A DNA stretch of 19,882 nt from assembly GCA_029051965.1 (NCBI GenBank), contig JAIDJZ010000392.1, positions 1 through 19,882 on the forward strand. The letters are read 5' to 3'. Source of the stretch: Paramuribaculum sp. (lineage in GTDB: Bacteria > Bacteroidota > Bacteroidia > Bacteroidales > Muribaculaceae). The number at the start of each line of letters is the position of its first letter. Position 1 is the stretch's first letter. This document shows positions 1-7,555 of this stretch, piece after piece. Made by a program: the position numbers and the translations under genes. The notes under the pieces were generated by a model. The model searched no databases and had not been told where the DNA came from. It worked only from the letters and a program-made list of their open reading frames with translations.

Positions 1-51
1 CGACCCTCTGCTTGTAAGGCAGACGCTCTGAACCAGCTGAGCTAAGCGCCC
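1..51 (-). tRNA. tRNA-Val (anticodon TAC), cut by the window edge
   Basis: Read on the minus strand, the gene begins at 51 with acceptor arm GGGCGCT, then TA, a D arm containing AGCTCAGCTGGTT, and an anticodon stem-loop CTGCCTTACAAGCAG. The TAC anticodon (positions 16-14) reads valine GTA codons. The sequence then reaches the variable region and is cut at position 1, so the T arm and 3' acceptor strand lie outside the window. A Bacteroidales-type promoter lies just upstream on the same strand (84-114). Other tRNAs may follow in the same transcript beyond the edge, but this cannot be seen. Confidence 0.95.
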
Positions 52-83
52 GTTTTTGAGAGTGGTTCTCTGCTAAAGCGATG

Positions 84-114
84 CAAAGTTACGCATAATT
101 TTTAACTCTGCAAA
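84..114 (-). promoter_or_regulatory. Bacteroidales-type promoter of the tRNA-Val gene
   Basis: On the minus strand a TTTG box (114-111) is followed after 19 bases by TAACTTTG (91-84). This matches the known Bacteroidetes sigma-ABfr pattern of a -33 TTTG and a -7 TAnnTTTG. Transcription would start near 77, about 25 bases before the mature tRNA 5' end at 51. The seen part is the two boxes and their spacing; activity is inferred. Confidence 0.7.
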
Positions 115-289
115 TTTTTGGCGAACTTTTTTTCAAAAAAAGTGATTTTTTTTCTTCGAGCCCTCTAAAAACCGCCTTTTTTGTCGAATTTTTGATTTTT
201 ATGGTCGGTTATTTTGATTTTTTCAATGAATATTTGTTTTATTGATGTAAATTTATAACCGTAAAGAAATAGTCTTTTTTAGTCATAGG
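115..289. other. AT-rich divergent spacer upstream of the cyd cluster
   Basis: This spacer lies between the leftward tRNA promoter and the rightward DUF4492-cydAB genes and is very rich in A and T, with many runs of T. It must hold the cyd promoter, but I see no TTTG / TAnnTTTG pair at the right spacing. TTTG occurs at 233-236 and a weak TAAATTTA at 248-255, only 11 bases apart. No classical Shine-Dalgarno sequence stands out before the ATG at 290. Confidence 0.4.
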
Positions 290-589
290 ATGAGAAAGAG
301 TTTAAATCGTTTTGGTCTGATCGGACGCATTGTCCGTTTTTATGTCGATGGTTTCCGGGAAATGACTCTCGGGCGCTATCTGTGGGCACTGATTCTTGTG
401 AAACTCGCCATCCTGTTTTTTGTCTTTAAGATCTTTTTCTTTCCCGACAGGCTCGAACGTGACTATTCGACCGATGAGGAGCGGGCAAGGGCAGTTCGTC
501 GGGATCTTGCCCGGCCCCGTCCGGCACATGACAATCTTTTTGAGTTAACCCTATACAGAATCTATTACAAAAACTTTGCCTATGAATGA
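290..589 (+). CDS. DUF4492 family small membrane protein, cyd cluster
   Basis: A 99-residue protein. A basic N-terminus (MRKSLNRFGLIGRIVRFYVDGF) is followed by one strong hydrophobic segment at about residues 28-51 (LGRYLWALILVKLAILFFVF and onward), then a charged, probably soluble tail. This is the pattern of DUF4492, a family of unknown function that sits directly upstream of cydA in Bacteroidetes. Its stop at 587-589 lies inside cydA, whose ATG at 582 starts before it ends, so the two are co-transcribed and probably translationally coupled. The position and single membrane helix suggest a small accessory or assembly subunit of the bd oxidase, comparable in idea to CydX, although it is longer and shows no obvious similarity to CydX. 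That role is inference. The family call rests on sequence pattern plus neighbourhood. Confidence 0.85.
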   Translation: MRKSLNRFGLIGRIVRFYVDGFREMTLGRYLWALILVKLAILFFVFKIFFFPDRLERDYSTDEERARAVRRDLARPRPAHDNLFELTLYRIYYKNFAYE

Positions 590-2150
590 TTTAATGAGTG
601 TGGTCGACTGGTCGAGGGCGCAGTTTGCCCTGACTGCGATGTTCCACTGGGTGTTCGTTCCGCTGACACTCGGTCTGTCCGTCATCGTTGCGATCATGGA
701 GACCATCTATTATCGTACGCGCAGCGAGCGTTGGCTTGCGATCACTAAGTTCTGGATGTCGCTCTTCGGAGTCAATTTTGCTGTCGGGGTTGCGACCGGA
801 ATAATCCTTGAGTTCGAATTTGGTGCCAACTGGTCGAACTACAGTTGGTTTGTCGGAGATATTTTTGGCGCGCCGCTCGCAATCGAGGGGCTGTTTGCCT
901 TTTTTATGGAATCGACATTCATTGCTGTGATGTTTTTCGGATGGTCGAAGGTGAGCCGGCGGTTTCACCTTGCCGCCACATGGCTGACCGCTATCGGTGC
1001 TTCGATTTCGGCGCTGTGGATTCTTGTGGCCAACGGCTGGATGCAGTATCCTGTCGGGATGCGGTTTGATCCGGCCCAGATGCGCAATGTGATGGACAAT
1101 TTCTGGGAGGTCGCTCTCTCGCCGGTTGCGATCCACAAATTCTTCCACGCGGTCTTTTCCGGATGGTGTCTTGCGGGAGTGTTCGTGGTCGGAGTGAGCT
1201 GTTGGTTCCTGCTGAAGAAACGCAACGCAGAGATGGCTCGCCGTTCGATCAAGGTCGGCGGTTGGGTAGGGCTTGCCGGAATGGTTCTGACGATGTGGAG
1301 CGGCGACAGTTCGGCTCTTGATGTCGCGCGCGTTCAGCCTATGAAACTTGCGGCGATGGAAGGCCTTTACGATGGCAGTTGCGGTCAGGAGATTGTCGCT
1401 TTCGGAATCCTGAATCCTGACAAGAAGCCTGGCGATGATCAGAAACCCTATCTGTTCGACATTTCGATTCCTTATGGGCTTTCATTTCTCGCAACCCACG
1501 ATCCGTCGGCGTTTGTGCCGGGAATCAATGATCTGATCGACGGAATTGAAATTACGCCTGCCGGCGACACTGTCCGGACCGTAAGCTATGCCGAACGGAT
1601 CGAACTCGGACGCCGCGCCCATGAGTCGCTGAGAGCTTTCGACGCAGCTTCGGCGCGTGGCGATTCCGTGGCAATGGCGTCGGCTGCCGCAGAGCTTGAG
1701 GCCAATTATCCCTATTTCGGCTATGGCTATCTTGATTCTCCCGAGGAGGCTGTTCCGCCTGTCGGCCTGACATTCTATTCGTTCCACATCATGGTTATTC
1801 TCGGGGGCTATCTGCTTCTCTTTATGATTGCGGCCTTATGGATCGCCTACCGGCGTCCGCAGTGGCTCGGCAACCGCCTTGTTGTCTGGGCCGGGATGCT
1901 TACGATTCCGGTTGTCTATGTCTGCAGTCAGGCCGGATGGGTCACTGCTGAGGTCGGCCGTCAGCCGTGGATCATTCAGGATATAATGCCTTGCAAGGCG
2001 GCCATTTCCGATATTTCGGCCGCTGATGTCCAGCTGACATTCTGGATGTTTGCCGTGGTATTCACCGCATTTCTCGCCGCTGAGGTCGGAATCATGCTCA
2101 AGACGATCTCGAAGGGCTCAAAAAAAGATTTCTCATCAATTAAAGACTGA
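582..2150 (+). CDS. cydA: Cytochrome bd ubiquinol/menaquinol oxidase subunit I
   Basis: Subunit I of the bd-type terminal oxidase, which oxidises quinol and reduces oxygen to water in the inner membrane with high oxygen affinity. The predicted product has 522 residues. His22 (AMFHW), His189 (KFFHAV) and Met404 (SFHIMV) correspond to E. coli His19, His186 and Met393, the haem ligands. Lys255 and Glu260 (QPMKLAAME) match the quinol-site Lys252/Glu257. The motif GWVTAEVGRQPW is diagnostic. The Q-loop between Glu260 and Met404 is long, of the E. coli size class, with an alanine-rich charged stretch near residues 345-375. I chose ATG 582 (MNDLMSVVDWSRAQF); a TTG at 576 and an ATG at 594 are alternatives. 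It overlaps the DUF4492 stop by 8 bases and is followed by cydB after 5 bases. Confidence 0.97.
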   Translation: MNDLMSVVDWSRAQFALTAMFHWVFVPLTLGLSVIVAIMETIYYRTRSERWLAITKFWMSLFGVNFAVGVATGIILEFEFGANWSNYSWFVGDIFGAPLAIEGLFAFFMESTFIAVMFFGWSKVSRRFHLAATWLTAIGASISALWILVANGWMQYPVGMRFDPAQMRNVMDNFWEVALSPVAIHKFFHAVFSGWCLAGVFVVGVSCWFLLKKRNAEMARRSIKVGGWVGLAGMVLTMWSGDSSALDVARVQPMKLAAMEGLYDGSCGQEIVAFGILNPDKKPGDDQKPYLFDISIPYGLSFLATHDPSAFVPGINDLIDGIEITPAGDTVRTVSYAERIELGRRAHESLRAFDAASARGDSVAMASAAAELEANYPYFGYGYLDSPEEAVPPVGLTFYSFHIMVILGGYLLLFMIAALWIAYRRPQWLGNRLVVWAGMLTIPVVYVCSQAGWVTAEVGRQPWIIQDIMPCKAAISDISAADVQLTFWMFAVVFTAFLAAEVGIMLKTISKGSKKDFSSIKD

Positions 2151-2155
2151 TCCTT

Positions 2156-3292
2156 ATGCAACAACTCGAATATCTTCAGAATTACTGGTGGCTGCTCGTC
2201 GCAGTGCTTGGAGCCGCTCTCGTGTTCCTGCTTTTTGTTCAGGGCGGACAATCGATGCTTCTGCAAAGGATGTCTGATCTGCAACGGTCGATGATGGTCA
2301 ACGCTCTCGGACGCAAATGGGAGCTGACTTTCACGACGCTTGTCGTTTTCGGCGGGGCATTTTTCGCATCGTTCCCCCTGTTCTATTCGACAAGTTTCGG
2401 CGGTGCCTACTGGCTCTGGATGCTGATTCTTTTCAGTTTCATCCTCCAGGCTGTCAGTTATGAGTTCCGGTCCAAACCGGGAAATATCTTCGGCACTCGC
2501 ACCTACGATCTCTTTCTGTTCATCAACGGTAGTGTCGGATGCATTCTGCTCGGAGTCGCAGTCGGAATGATGTTTTTCGGTGCGGAATTCGAGGTGACAA
2601 AAACGAATCTCCTTGACAGCTCCTCGCCGGTGATCTCCCGCTGGGCTCCGACGCATGGGCTGGAAGCGATCGCCGACTGGCGATGTCTGGTGCTGGGGCT
2701 TGCCGTTCTGTTTCTTTCGCGAACCCAGGCTTCGCTCTATTTCCTGTCAGCGATCAGCCACGACCGGAAATTTGCCGAGAGCCAGCGTCGGTCCGTTCTG
2801 GTCAACGGAGCTGTCTTTGTCGTCTTTTTCCTGTTGTTCCTCTACCTTCTGCTGACAGCCGACGGGGTGGCGACTGACGGAGAGATGAGATGGGCTGAAA
2901 ACAAGTATCTCTGGAATTTCATCGACATGTGGCCCGTTGCCGTTGTCTTCCTGCTCGGAGTCGTTGCCGTTCTCTGGGGTGTGCTCGGAACTGTGCTTTC
3001 GGACCGTTTCAAAGGTGGAATCTGGTATAGTGGCATCGGTACGGCAATGGTTGTAGTCGCGCTGTTCTGCATTGCCGGCTACAATTCGACAGCCTATTAT
3101 CCTTCGCTGCTCGACGTTTCATCCTCGCTGTCGGTCCGCAACAGTTCCTCGTCGCTCTTCACGCTGACGGTCATGAGCTGGGTGTCGGTCATTACGCCCG
3201 TAGTGATCGCCTATATCGCCTATGTGTGGAAGAAGATGGATGCGGACCGAATAACTCCGCGCGAGATGAAAGAGACTTCCCATAAATATTGA
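2156..3292 (+). CDS. cydB: Cytochrome bd ubiquinol/menaquinol oxidase subunit II
   Basis: Subunit II of the bd oxidase, an integral membrane partner of CydA. The product has 378 residues, the usual length for the family. The N-terminus carries the typical first helix and the motif FLLFVQGGQSML, followed by LGRKWELTFTTLVVFGGAFFASFP, in which the tryptophan and glutamate before the second helix are conserved in the family. Eight or nine hydrophobic segments run through the protein, ending in a short basic tail. It begins 5 bases after the cydA stop and clearly belongs to the same operon. No cydC/cydD-like ABC exporter follows, so assembly factors must be encoded elsewhere. Confidence 0.96.
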   Translation: MQQLEYLQNYWWLLVAVLGAALVFLLFVQGGQSMLLQRMSDLQRSMMVNALGRKWELTFTTLVVFGGAFFASFPLFYSTSFGGAYWLWMLILFSFILQAVSYEFRSKPGNIFGTRTYDLFLFINGSVGCILLGVAVGMMFFGAEFEVTKTNLLDSSSPVISRWAPTHGLEAIADWRCLVLGLAVLFLSRTQASLYFLSAISHDRKFAESQRRSVLVNGAVFVVFFLLFLYLLLTADGVATDGEMRWAENKYLWNFIDMWPVAVVFLLGVVAVLWGVLGTVLSDRFKGGIWYSGIGTAMVVVALFCIAGYNSTAYYPSLLDVSSSLSVRNSSSSLFTLTVMSWVSVITPVVIAYIAYVWKKMDADRITPREMKETSHKY

Positions 3293-3436
3293 TCTTATAT
3301 ATCTGATGAGGCGGGTGTGTCATAACGGCTCATCCGGGTCGTCGCCTGAGGGATTCGGGTTCGGTCATTGACGTCAGTCAACTCCCATCACCCTCACCCT
3401 CATGCTTCTACCGGCTGAACCATTCTGACAGCCCCC
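3293..3436. other. Spacer after cydB, no gene recognised
   Basis: This is the first part of a 386-base gap between cydB and the GH92 gene. It has stop codons in all useful frames and no clear RNA gene. Short complementary pieces exist (GATGAG near 3304 and CTCATC near 3328), but with a long loop and no following T-run, so they do not make a convincing terminator. The strong hairpin that could end cyd transcription comes later, at 3459-3497. Confidence 0.4.
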
Positions 3437-3500
3437 TCGCCATCCGGCAGAAAATAACAGACGCTGTGTCAAAATTCTGAATTTTGACACAGCGTCTCGT
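3437..3500. repeat. Palindromic intergenic repeat, copy 1 (possible terminator)
   Basis: A perfect 18-base inverted repeat (arms 3459-3476 and 3480-3497, loop CTG) with core CGCTGTGTCAAAATT. It is preceded by a 22-base flank (3437-3458) containing CATCCGGCAGAAAATAAC that is identical in the second copy at 13732-13753. The + strand continues CGTTTTCTT, a moderate T-tract. On the - strand the flank reads GTTATTTTCTG, also T-rich, so the element could terminate transcription in both directions. It lies about 165 bases after the cydB stop. Confidence 0.8.
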
Positions 3501-3579
3501 TTTCTTCGGCTTCCGGAGGCGTCGGCGGTCCGATTCAATGGGGATTGCGCATGATTTAGGCTTAATGAATCGTAAAAGC

Positions 3580-3610
3580 TTGCTTATGCGCCGGTAAATT
3601 GCTAATTTTG
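3580..3610 (+). promoter_or_regulatory. Bacteroidales-type promoter of the GH92 gene
   Basis: TTG at 3580-3582 is followed after 20 bases by TAATTTTG at 3603-3610, matching the -33/-7 pattern of the Bacteroidetes primary sigma factor. Transcription would start near 3617, giving a leader of about 60 bases. A small hairpin near the predicted 5' end (CCTGT 3623-3627 with ACAGG 3632-3636) could protect the transcript; that is speculation. Confidence 0.65.
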
Positions 3611-3678
3611 TAAACATTCAGGCCTGTTTATACAGGGTGTGTGATTTACCTGACTAAGATTAACTATAACTTCTACCT

Positions 3679-6018
3679 ATGAAAAAATTAGCAACATTAC
3701 TAATTGTTTCTGCAGCCGCTGTTAATATAAATGCTACTGATCCGGTTGATTATGTCAGCACACTTGTCGGCACGCAGTCGGAATTTGCTTTGTCGACGGG
3801 CAACACCTATCCGGCCGTCGCTATGCCCTGGGGTATGAATTTCTGGACTCCGCAGACCGGCAAGATGGGCGACGGATGGGCCTACACCTATGACGCAAAG
3901 AAAATCCGCGGGTTCAAACAGACCCACCAGCCCAGTCCCTGGATCAATGACTACGGTCAGTTTGCAATCATGCCCGTGACCTCCGGTCCGGTCTTCGATG
4001 AGGAGCAGCGCGCGAGCTGGTTCGGCCATAAAGCCGAAGAGGCCACTCCGTACTATTATAAAGTCTATCTCGCCGACCACGACGTTGTCACCGAGCTGAC
4101 CCCGACCATGCGTGCGGCAGCTTTCCGTTTCACATTCCCCGAAGCAGAGACCTCATATGTCGTTGTCGATCCGTTCGATAAGGGCTCCAGTGTTACGATT
4201 GATCTGAAAAACAACCGCATACAAGGCTATACGACTAAAAATTCAGGAGGCGTTCCCGATAACTTCAAAAACTATTTCGTGATCGAGTTCGACACTCCGT
4301 TTACCTACTATGCATCCGTTTCCGACGGTGACATCCGCAAGGGCACGACCGACGTGACGGCCGACCACGCCGGTGCGATCATCGGTTTCCCGACCCGCAA
4401 AGGGCAGGTTGTCAACGCTCGTGTGGCCTCATCGTTCATAAGCCCGGAGCAGGCCCTTCTGAACCTGAAGGAGCTTGGCGACGGTGATTTTGACCGCATT
4501 AAGAAAGAGGGCCGTGACCGCTGGAACGATATTCTCGGACGTATCGAGATCGAACATGATCCCGCCGATGCTCAGACTCTCGACCGCATGCGCACTTTCT
4601 ATTCCTGTCTCTACCGCTCTGTGCTTTTCCCCCGTTCGCTCTATGAGATCAACGCACAGGGAGAAGTCGTGCACTATAGCCCGTATAATGGCGATGTCCT
4701 TCCCGGCTACATGTTCACCGACACCGGCTTCTGGGACACGTTCCGCTGTCTGTTCCCGTTGCTGAACCTTGTCTATCCGTCGGAAAACGAAAAGATCCAG
4801 GCCGGACTCGTCAACGCATATCTGGAAAGCGGATTCCTCCCCGAATGGGCTTCCCCCGGCCACCGCGGATGCATGGTGGGCAACAACAGTGCTTCAATCG
4901 TTGCCGACGCCTATCTCTCGGGCCTCCGTAACTACGACATCGAAAAACTTTGGGAGGCTGTCACTTCGGGCGCGCACAAAGTCCACCCTGAAGTTTCGTC
5001 GACCGGACGTCTCGGACATGAATACTATGACCGTCTCGGTTATGTGCCCTACAACGTAGGAATCAACGAGAGCGCAGCGCGCACACTCGAATATGCCTAC
5101 GATGACTGGTGTATCTATCAGCTCGGCAAAGCTCTCGGCAAGAGCGAAAAAGAACTTGCGCCCTACGCACGTGCGGCCATGAACTACCGCAATCTATTCG
5201 ATAGCGAGACCAAACTTATGCGCGGACGCAACGAAGACGGTTCTTTCCAGTCGCCTTTCAACCCGCTCAAGTGGGGCGATGCCTTCACAGAGGGTAACTC
5301 ATGGCACTACACCTGGTCTGTGTTCCACGATCCCCAGGGCCTCATCGATCTCATGGGCGGCGACCGGGAGTTCATTGCAATGATGGATTCGGTCTTCACT
5401 GTTCCCCCGATCTTCGACGACAGCTATTACGGTCAGGTAATCCATGAAATCCGCGAAATGCAGATTATGAACATGGGCAACTATGCCCACGGCAACCAGC
5501 CCGTTCAGCACATGATCTATCTCTATAACTATGGCGGTCAGCCCTGGAAGGCGCAATACTGGGTGCGTGAGGTCATGAATCGCATGTATTCGCCGAATCC
5601 CGACGGTTATTGCGGCGACGAAGACAATGGACAGACTTCAGCCTGGTATGTGTTCTCGGCTCTCGGATTCTATCCCGTGGCTCCCGGAACAGGCGAATAT
5701 ATTCTCGGCGCACCGCTGTTCCGTAAAGCCACAATCCATCTTGAAAACGGAAAGACCGTTAAAATCGAAGCCCCTGCCAACAGCGACACCAACCGCTACA
5801 TTAAGGAGCTGAAAGTCGACGGTAAGGTGACCGACGCCACTTATCTCACACTCGGTCAGCTTCAGGCAGGCCCGATACTCGACTTCGTCATGTCGGCCGC
5901 TCCGGCCACTGACCGCGGCATCGCTCCCGAATCGCGGCCCTACTCCTTCTCCAAGGCTGCCGACGCTCCGAAGATAAAGCAGCCCAAGGCCAAAAAGACA
6001 AAAAAATCTAAAAAATAA
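3679..6018 (+). CDS. Secreted GH92 alpha-mannosidase
   Basis: A 779-residue calcium-dependent exo-alpha-mannosidase of glycoside hydrolase family 92, which in gut Bacteroidales trims mannose from host or yeast N-glycans. The N-terminus is a signal peptide (MKKLATLLIVSAAAVNINA) with no lipobox cysteine, so a periplasmic protein is likely. Family motifs include VGTQ near the start, GNTYPAVAMPWGMNFWTPQ, GFKQTHQPSPWINDYGQF, MGNYAHGNQPVQHMIYLYNY, and GDEDNGQTSAWYVFSALGFYP. The last holds Asp647 and Asp649, candidates for the catalytic base pair. The THQPSPW loop differs from the HLSGTG-like loop I associate with alpha-1,2 enzymes, so linkage specificity is open. The C-terminus ends in an unusual lysine-rich tail (last about 15 residues). 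It has its own promoter and terminator and no SusC/SusD genes beside it. Confidence 0.93.
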   Translation: MKKLATLLIVSAAAVNINATDPVDYVSTLVGTQSEFALSTGNTYPAVAMPWGMNFWTPQTGKMGDGWAYTYDAKKIRGFKQTHQPSPWINDYGQFAIMPVTSGPVFDEEQRASWFGHKAEEATPYYYKVYLADHDVVTELTPTMRAAAFRFTFPEAETSYVVVDPFDKGSSVTIDLKNNRIQGYTTKNSGGVPDNFKNYFVIEFDTPFTYYASVSDGDIRKGTTDVTADHAGAIIGFPTRKGQVVNARVASSFISPEQALLNLKELGDGDFDRIKKEGRDRWNDILGRIEIEHDPADAQTLDRMRTFYSCLYRSVLFPRSLYEINAQGEVVHYSPYNGDVLPGYMFTDTGFWDTFRCLFPLLNLVYPSENEKIQAGLVNAYLESGFLPEWASPGHRGCMVGNNSASIVADAYLSGLRNYDIEKLWEAVTSGAHKVHPEVSSTGRLGHEYYDRLGYVPYNVGINESAARTLEYAYDDWCIYQLGKALGKSEKELAPYARAAMNYRNLFDSETKLMRGRNEDGSFQSPFNPLKWGDAFTEGNSWHYTWSVFHDPQGLIDLMGGDREFIAMMDSVFTVPPIFDDSYYGQVIHEIREMQIMNMGNYAHGNQPVQHMIYLYNYGGQPWKAQYWVREVMNRMYSPNPDGYCGDEDNGQTSAWYVFSALGFYPVAPGTGEYILGAPLFRKATIHLENGKTVKIEAPANSDTNRYIKELKVDGKVTDATYLTLGQLQAGPILDFVMSAAPATDRGIAPESRPYSFSKAADAPKIKQPKAKKTKKSKK

Positions 6019-6026
6019 AATCGCAA

Positions 6027-6056
6027 CGACGCCGCTCTCCCTTCAGAGCGGCGTCG
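6027..6056 (+). terminator. Hairpin terminator after the GH92 gene
   Basis: A 12-base perfect stem CGACGCCGCTCT / AGAGCGGCGTCG with a 6-base loop starts 8 bases after the stop codon. It is followed by CTGTTTATG, a weak T-tract. GC-rich stem and placement fit an intrinsic terminator. Confidence 0.75.
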
Positions 6057-6226
6057 CTGTTTATGAAACTCCCTCACTACAAATAAATTCATTTATCAGT
6101 ATGAAATCTGCAGCTACGGTCAAAGATGAAGTTCATACCATTTTTTGACTATATTTTTTGTGGTGAAATCGTTACTCGGGGTAGATAATTCAGTGATTGG
6201 GCTAGCTGAGTTGGTGATAGGTTGAG

Positions 6227-6234
6227 TAATTTTG
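6227..6234 (+). promoter_or_regulatory. Probable -7 promoter box of the alcohol dehydrogenase gene
   Basis: TAATTTTG lies 41 bases before the ATG at 6276 and matches the Bacteroidetes -7 consensus. No clear TTTG is found at the expected distance upstream; the nearest TTG (6211-6213) is only 13 bases away. The promoter may be weak or activator-dependent. Confidence 0.45.
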
Positions 6235-6275
6235 CGGTGGAATAGTTTGGTTAAACCGTTAAACAGAAATAAATC

Positions 6276-7448
6276 ATGGAAGGAAATTTCATCTACTCTA
6301 ATCCGACTCGCCTTTATTTCGGTGATGAGGCTCAGAAGAATCTTGCCTCGGCTCTCGAGGGGTTTGGCAAAAAGGTGCTGCTTGTCTATGGCGGCGGCTC
6401 GATCAGACGCAATGGTGTCTACGACGATGTCATGGCAGCTCTCCGTCAGACCGGTAAAGAGGTCGTGGAACTGTCGGGCGTAATGCCGAATCCGACTCTT
6501 GAGAAGCTCAATGAGGGGCGCAGAGTGGCACGGGAAAATAATGTCGACTTCATTCTTGCCGTCGGCGGCGGGTCGACGATCGACTATTCGAAGGCGGTCA
6601 GTGTTGCGGCCTGGTATGATGGTGACGCCTGGGATCGATATTTCGTGCGTCAGGACGATCCGCAACCCGGCGAGCGGATAATACCAGTCGGGGCAGTACT
6701 GACGATGGCCGGAACCGGATCGGAAATGAACGGCGGCTCGGTGATCACCAATCAGGAGGCGAAGCTTAAGATAGGCAAGGTGTTCGGAGAGGAAGTGATG
6801 CCGAAATTCGCCGTTCTCAATCCGCGCTACACCTTTTCGCTGCCACGCCGCCAGATGGTTGCCGGAATCTTTGACACCATGAGCCATATAATGGAGCAAT
6901 ACTTTTCAGGCAATGACGATTCGACCTCCGACTATCTTGCGGAGGGTCTGATGAGGTCGCTCATTGCATCCAGCAGGGTAGCCGTCAATGATCCCGAAAA
7001 CTATGAGGCCCGCTCCAATATTATGTGGACGGCGACATGGGCGCTCAACACTCTGATCGGAAAAGGAAAGATCCAGGACTGGATGGTCCACATGATCGGT
7101 CAGGCGATAGGCGCGCATACAGATGCCACGCACGGAATGACTCTTTCGGGTGTTTCCGTGGCCTACTACCGCCATGTGATGAAGTATGGCCTCAGCCGTT
7201 TCGCGCGGTTCGCACGTGTAGTCTGGGACATTCCCTCCGAAGGAAAATCCGAGTCGCAGCTTGCATCCGAGGGAATCGACGCTCTCGAAGCATGGATAAA
7301 GGAGATCGGCGCAGCATCGGAAATCTCGTCGCTTGGCGTCACTGAGGCACTGATCGAGCCTATCGCCGACGCGACAATCATATTCGATGCGGGCTATCAC
7401 AGACTCGACCGAAGCGAGGTGATCGGGATTCTCCGCGAATCGCTTTGA
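6276..7448 (+). CDS. Iron-dependent alcohol/aldehyde dehydrogenase, YqhD/BdhA type
   Basis: A 390-residue group III (iron-type) alcohol dehydrogenase that reduces aldehydes to alcohols, or the reverse, using NAD(P)H in the cytoplasm. The N-terminal nucleotide-binding half shows LVYGGGSIRRNGVYD and LAVGGGSTIDYSKA, then TMAGTGSEMNGGSVITN. The C-terminal helical half carries the predicted metal ligands Asp200, His204 (FDTMSH), His272 (QDWMVHMIG) and His286 (DATHGM). Their spacing closely matches E. coli YqhD (Asp194, His198, His267, His281). The GGGSIRRNG loop is typical of the YqhD/butanol dehydrogenase branch, which usually prefers NADPH; the substrate is unknown. It stands alone, with its own promoter box and terminator. 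A role in detoxifying aldehydes or in fermentation is inference. Confidence 0.94.
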   Translation: MEGNFIYSNPTRLYFGDEAQKNLASALEGFGKKVLLVYGGGSIRRNGVYDDVMAALRQTGKEVVELSGVMPNPTLEKLNEGRRVARENNVDFILAVGGGSTIDYSKAVSVAAWYDGDAWDRYFVRQDDPQPGERIIPVGAVLTMAGTGSEMNGGSVITNQEAKLKIGKVFGEEVMPKFAVLNPRYTFSLPRRQMVAGIFDTMSHIMEQYFSGNDDSTSDYLAEGLMRSLIASSRVAVNDPENYEARSNIMWTATWALNTLIGKGKIQDWMVHMIGQAIGAHTDATHGMTLSGVSVAYYRHVMKYGLSRFARFARVVWDIPSEGKSESQLASEGIDALEAWIKEIGAASEISSLGVTEALIEPIADATIIFDAGYHRLDRSEVIGILRESL

Positions 7449-7467
7449 CCATACGTTTTCATCCGGA

Positions 7468-7505
7468 GACTGCGCTGCGGTGGGTTCGCCCATTGCGGCG
7501 CAGCC
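7468..7505 (+). terminator. Hairpin terminator after the alcohol dehydrogenase gene
   Basis: A 17-base stem (arms 7468-7484 and 7489-7505) closes on a TTCG tetraloop. It has three G-U pairs and one A-C mismatch, and is followed by TCTTTG. It begins 19 bases after the stop codon and separates this gene from the SRP RNA promoter, which begins at 7519. Confidence 0.7.
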
Positions 7506-7518
7506 TCTTTGAAAAAAA

Positions 7519-7550
7519 TTTGGCCGGATGAAAAAAAGTTTGTAATTTTG
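7519..7550 (+). promoter_or_regulatory. Promoter of the SRP RNA gene
   Basis: TTTG (7519-7522), 20 bases, then TAATTTTG (7543-7550): a full match to the Bacteroidetes promoter pattern. The predicted start, about 6 bases after the -7 box, falls at the first base of the SRP RNA outer stem at 7556, so the promoter and RNA predictions support each other. Confidence 0.8.
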
Positions 7551-7555
7551 CTGTC

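Noticed and set aside
3293..3350. Terminator directly after cydB
   Set aside because: Complementary pieces are only six bases long with a long loop and no T-run.
3437..3500. A chromosome dimer resolution (dif) site
   Set aside because: The arms do not match the XerC/XerD dif pattern, the stem is too long, and the element occurs twice.
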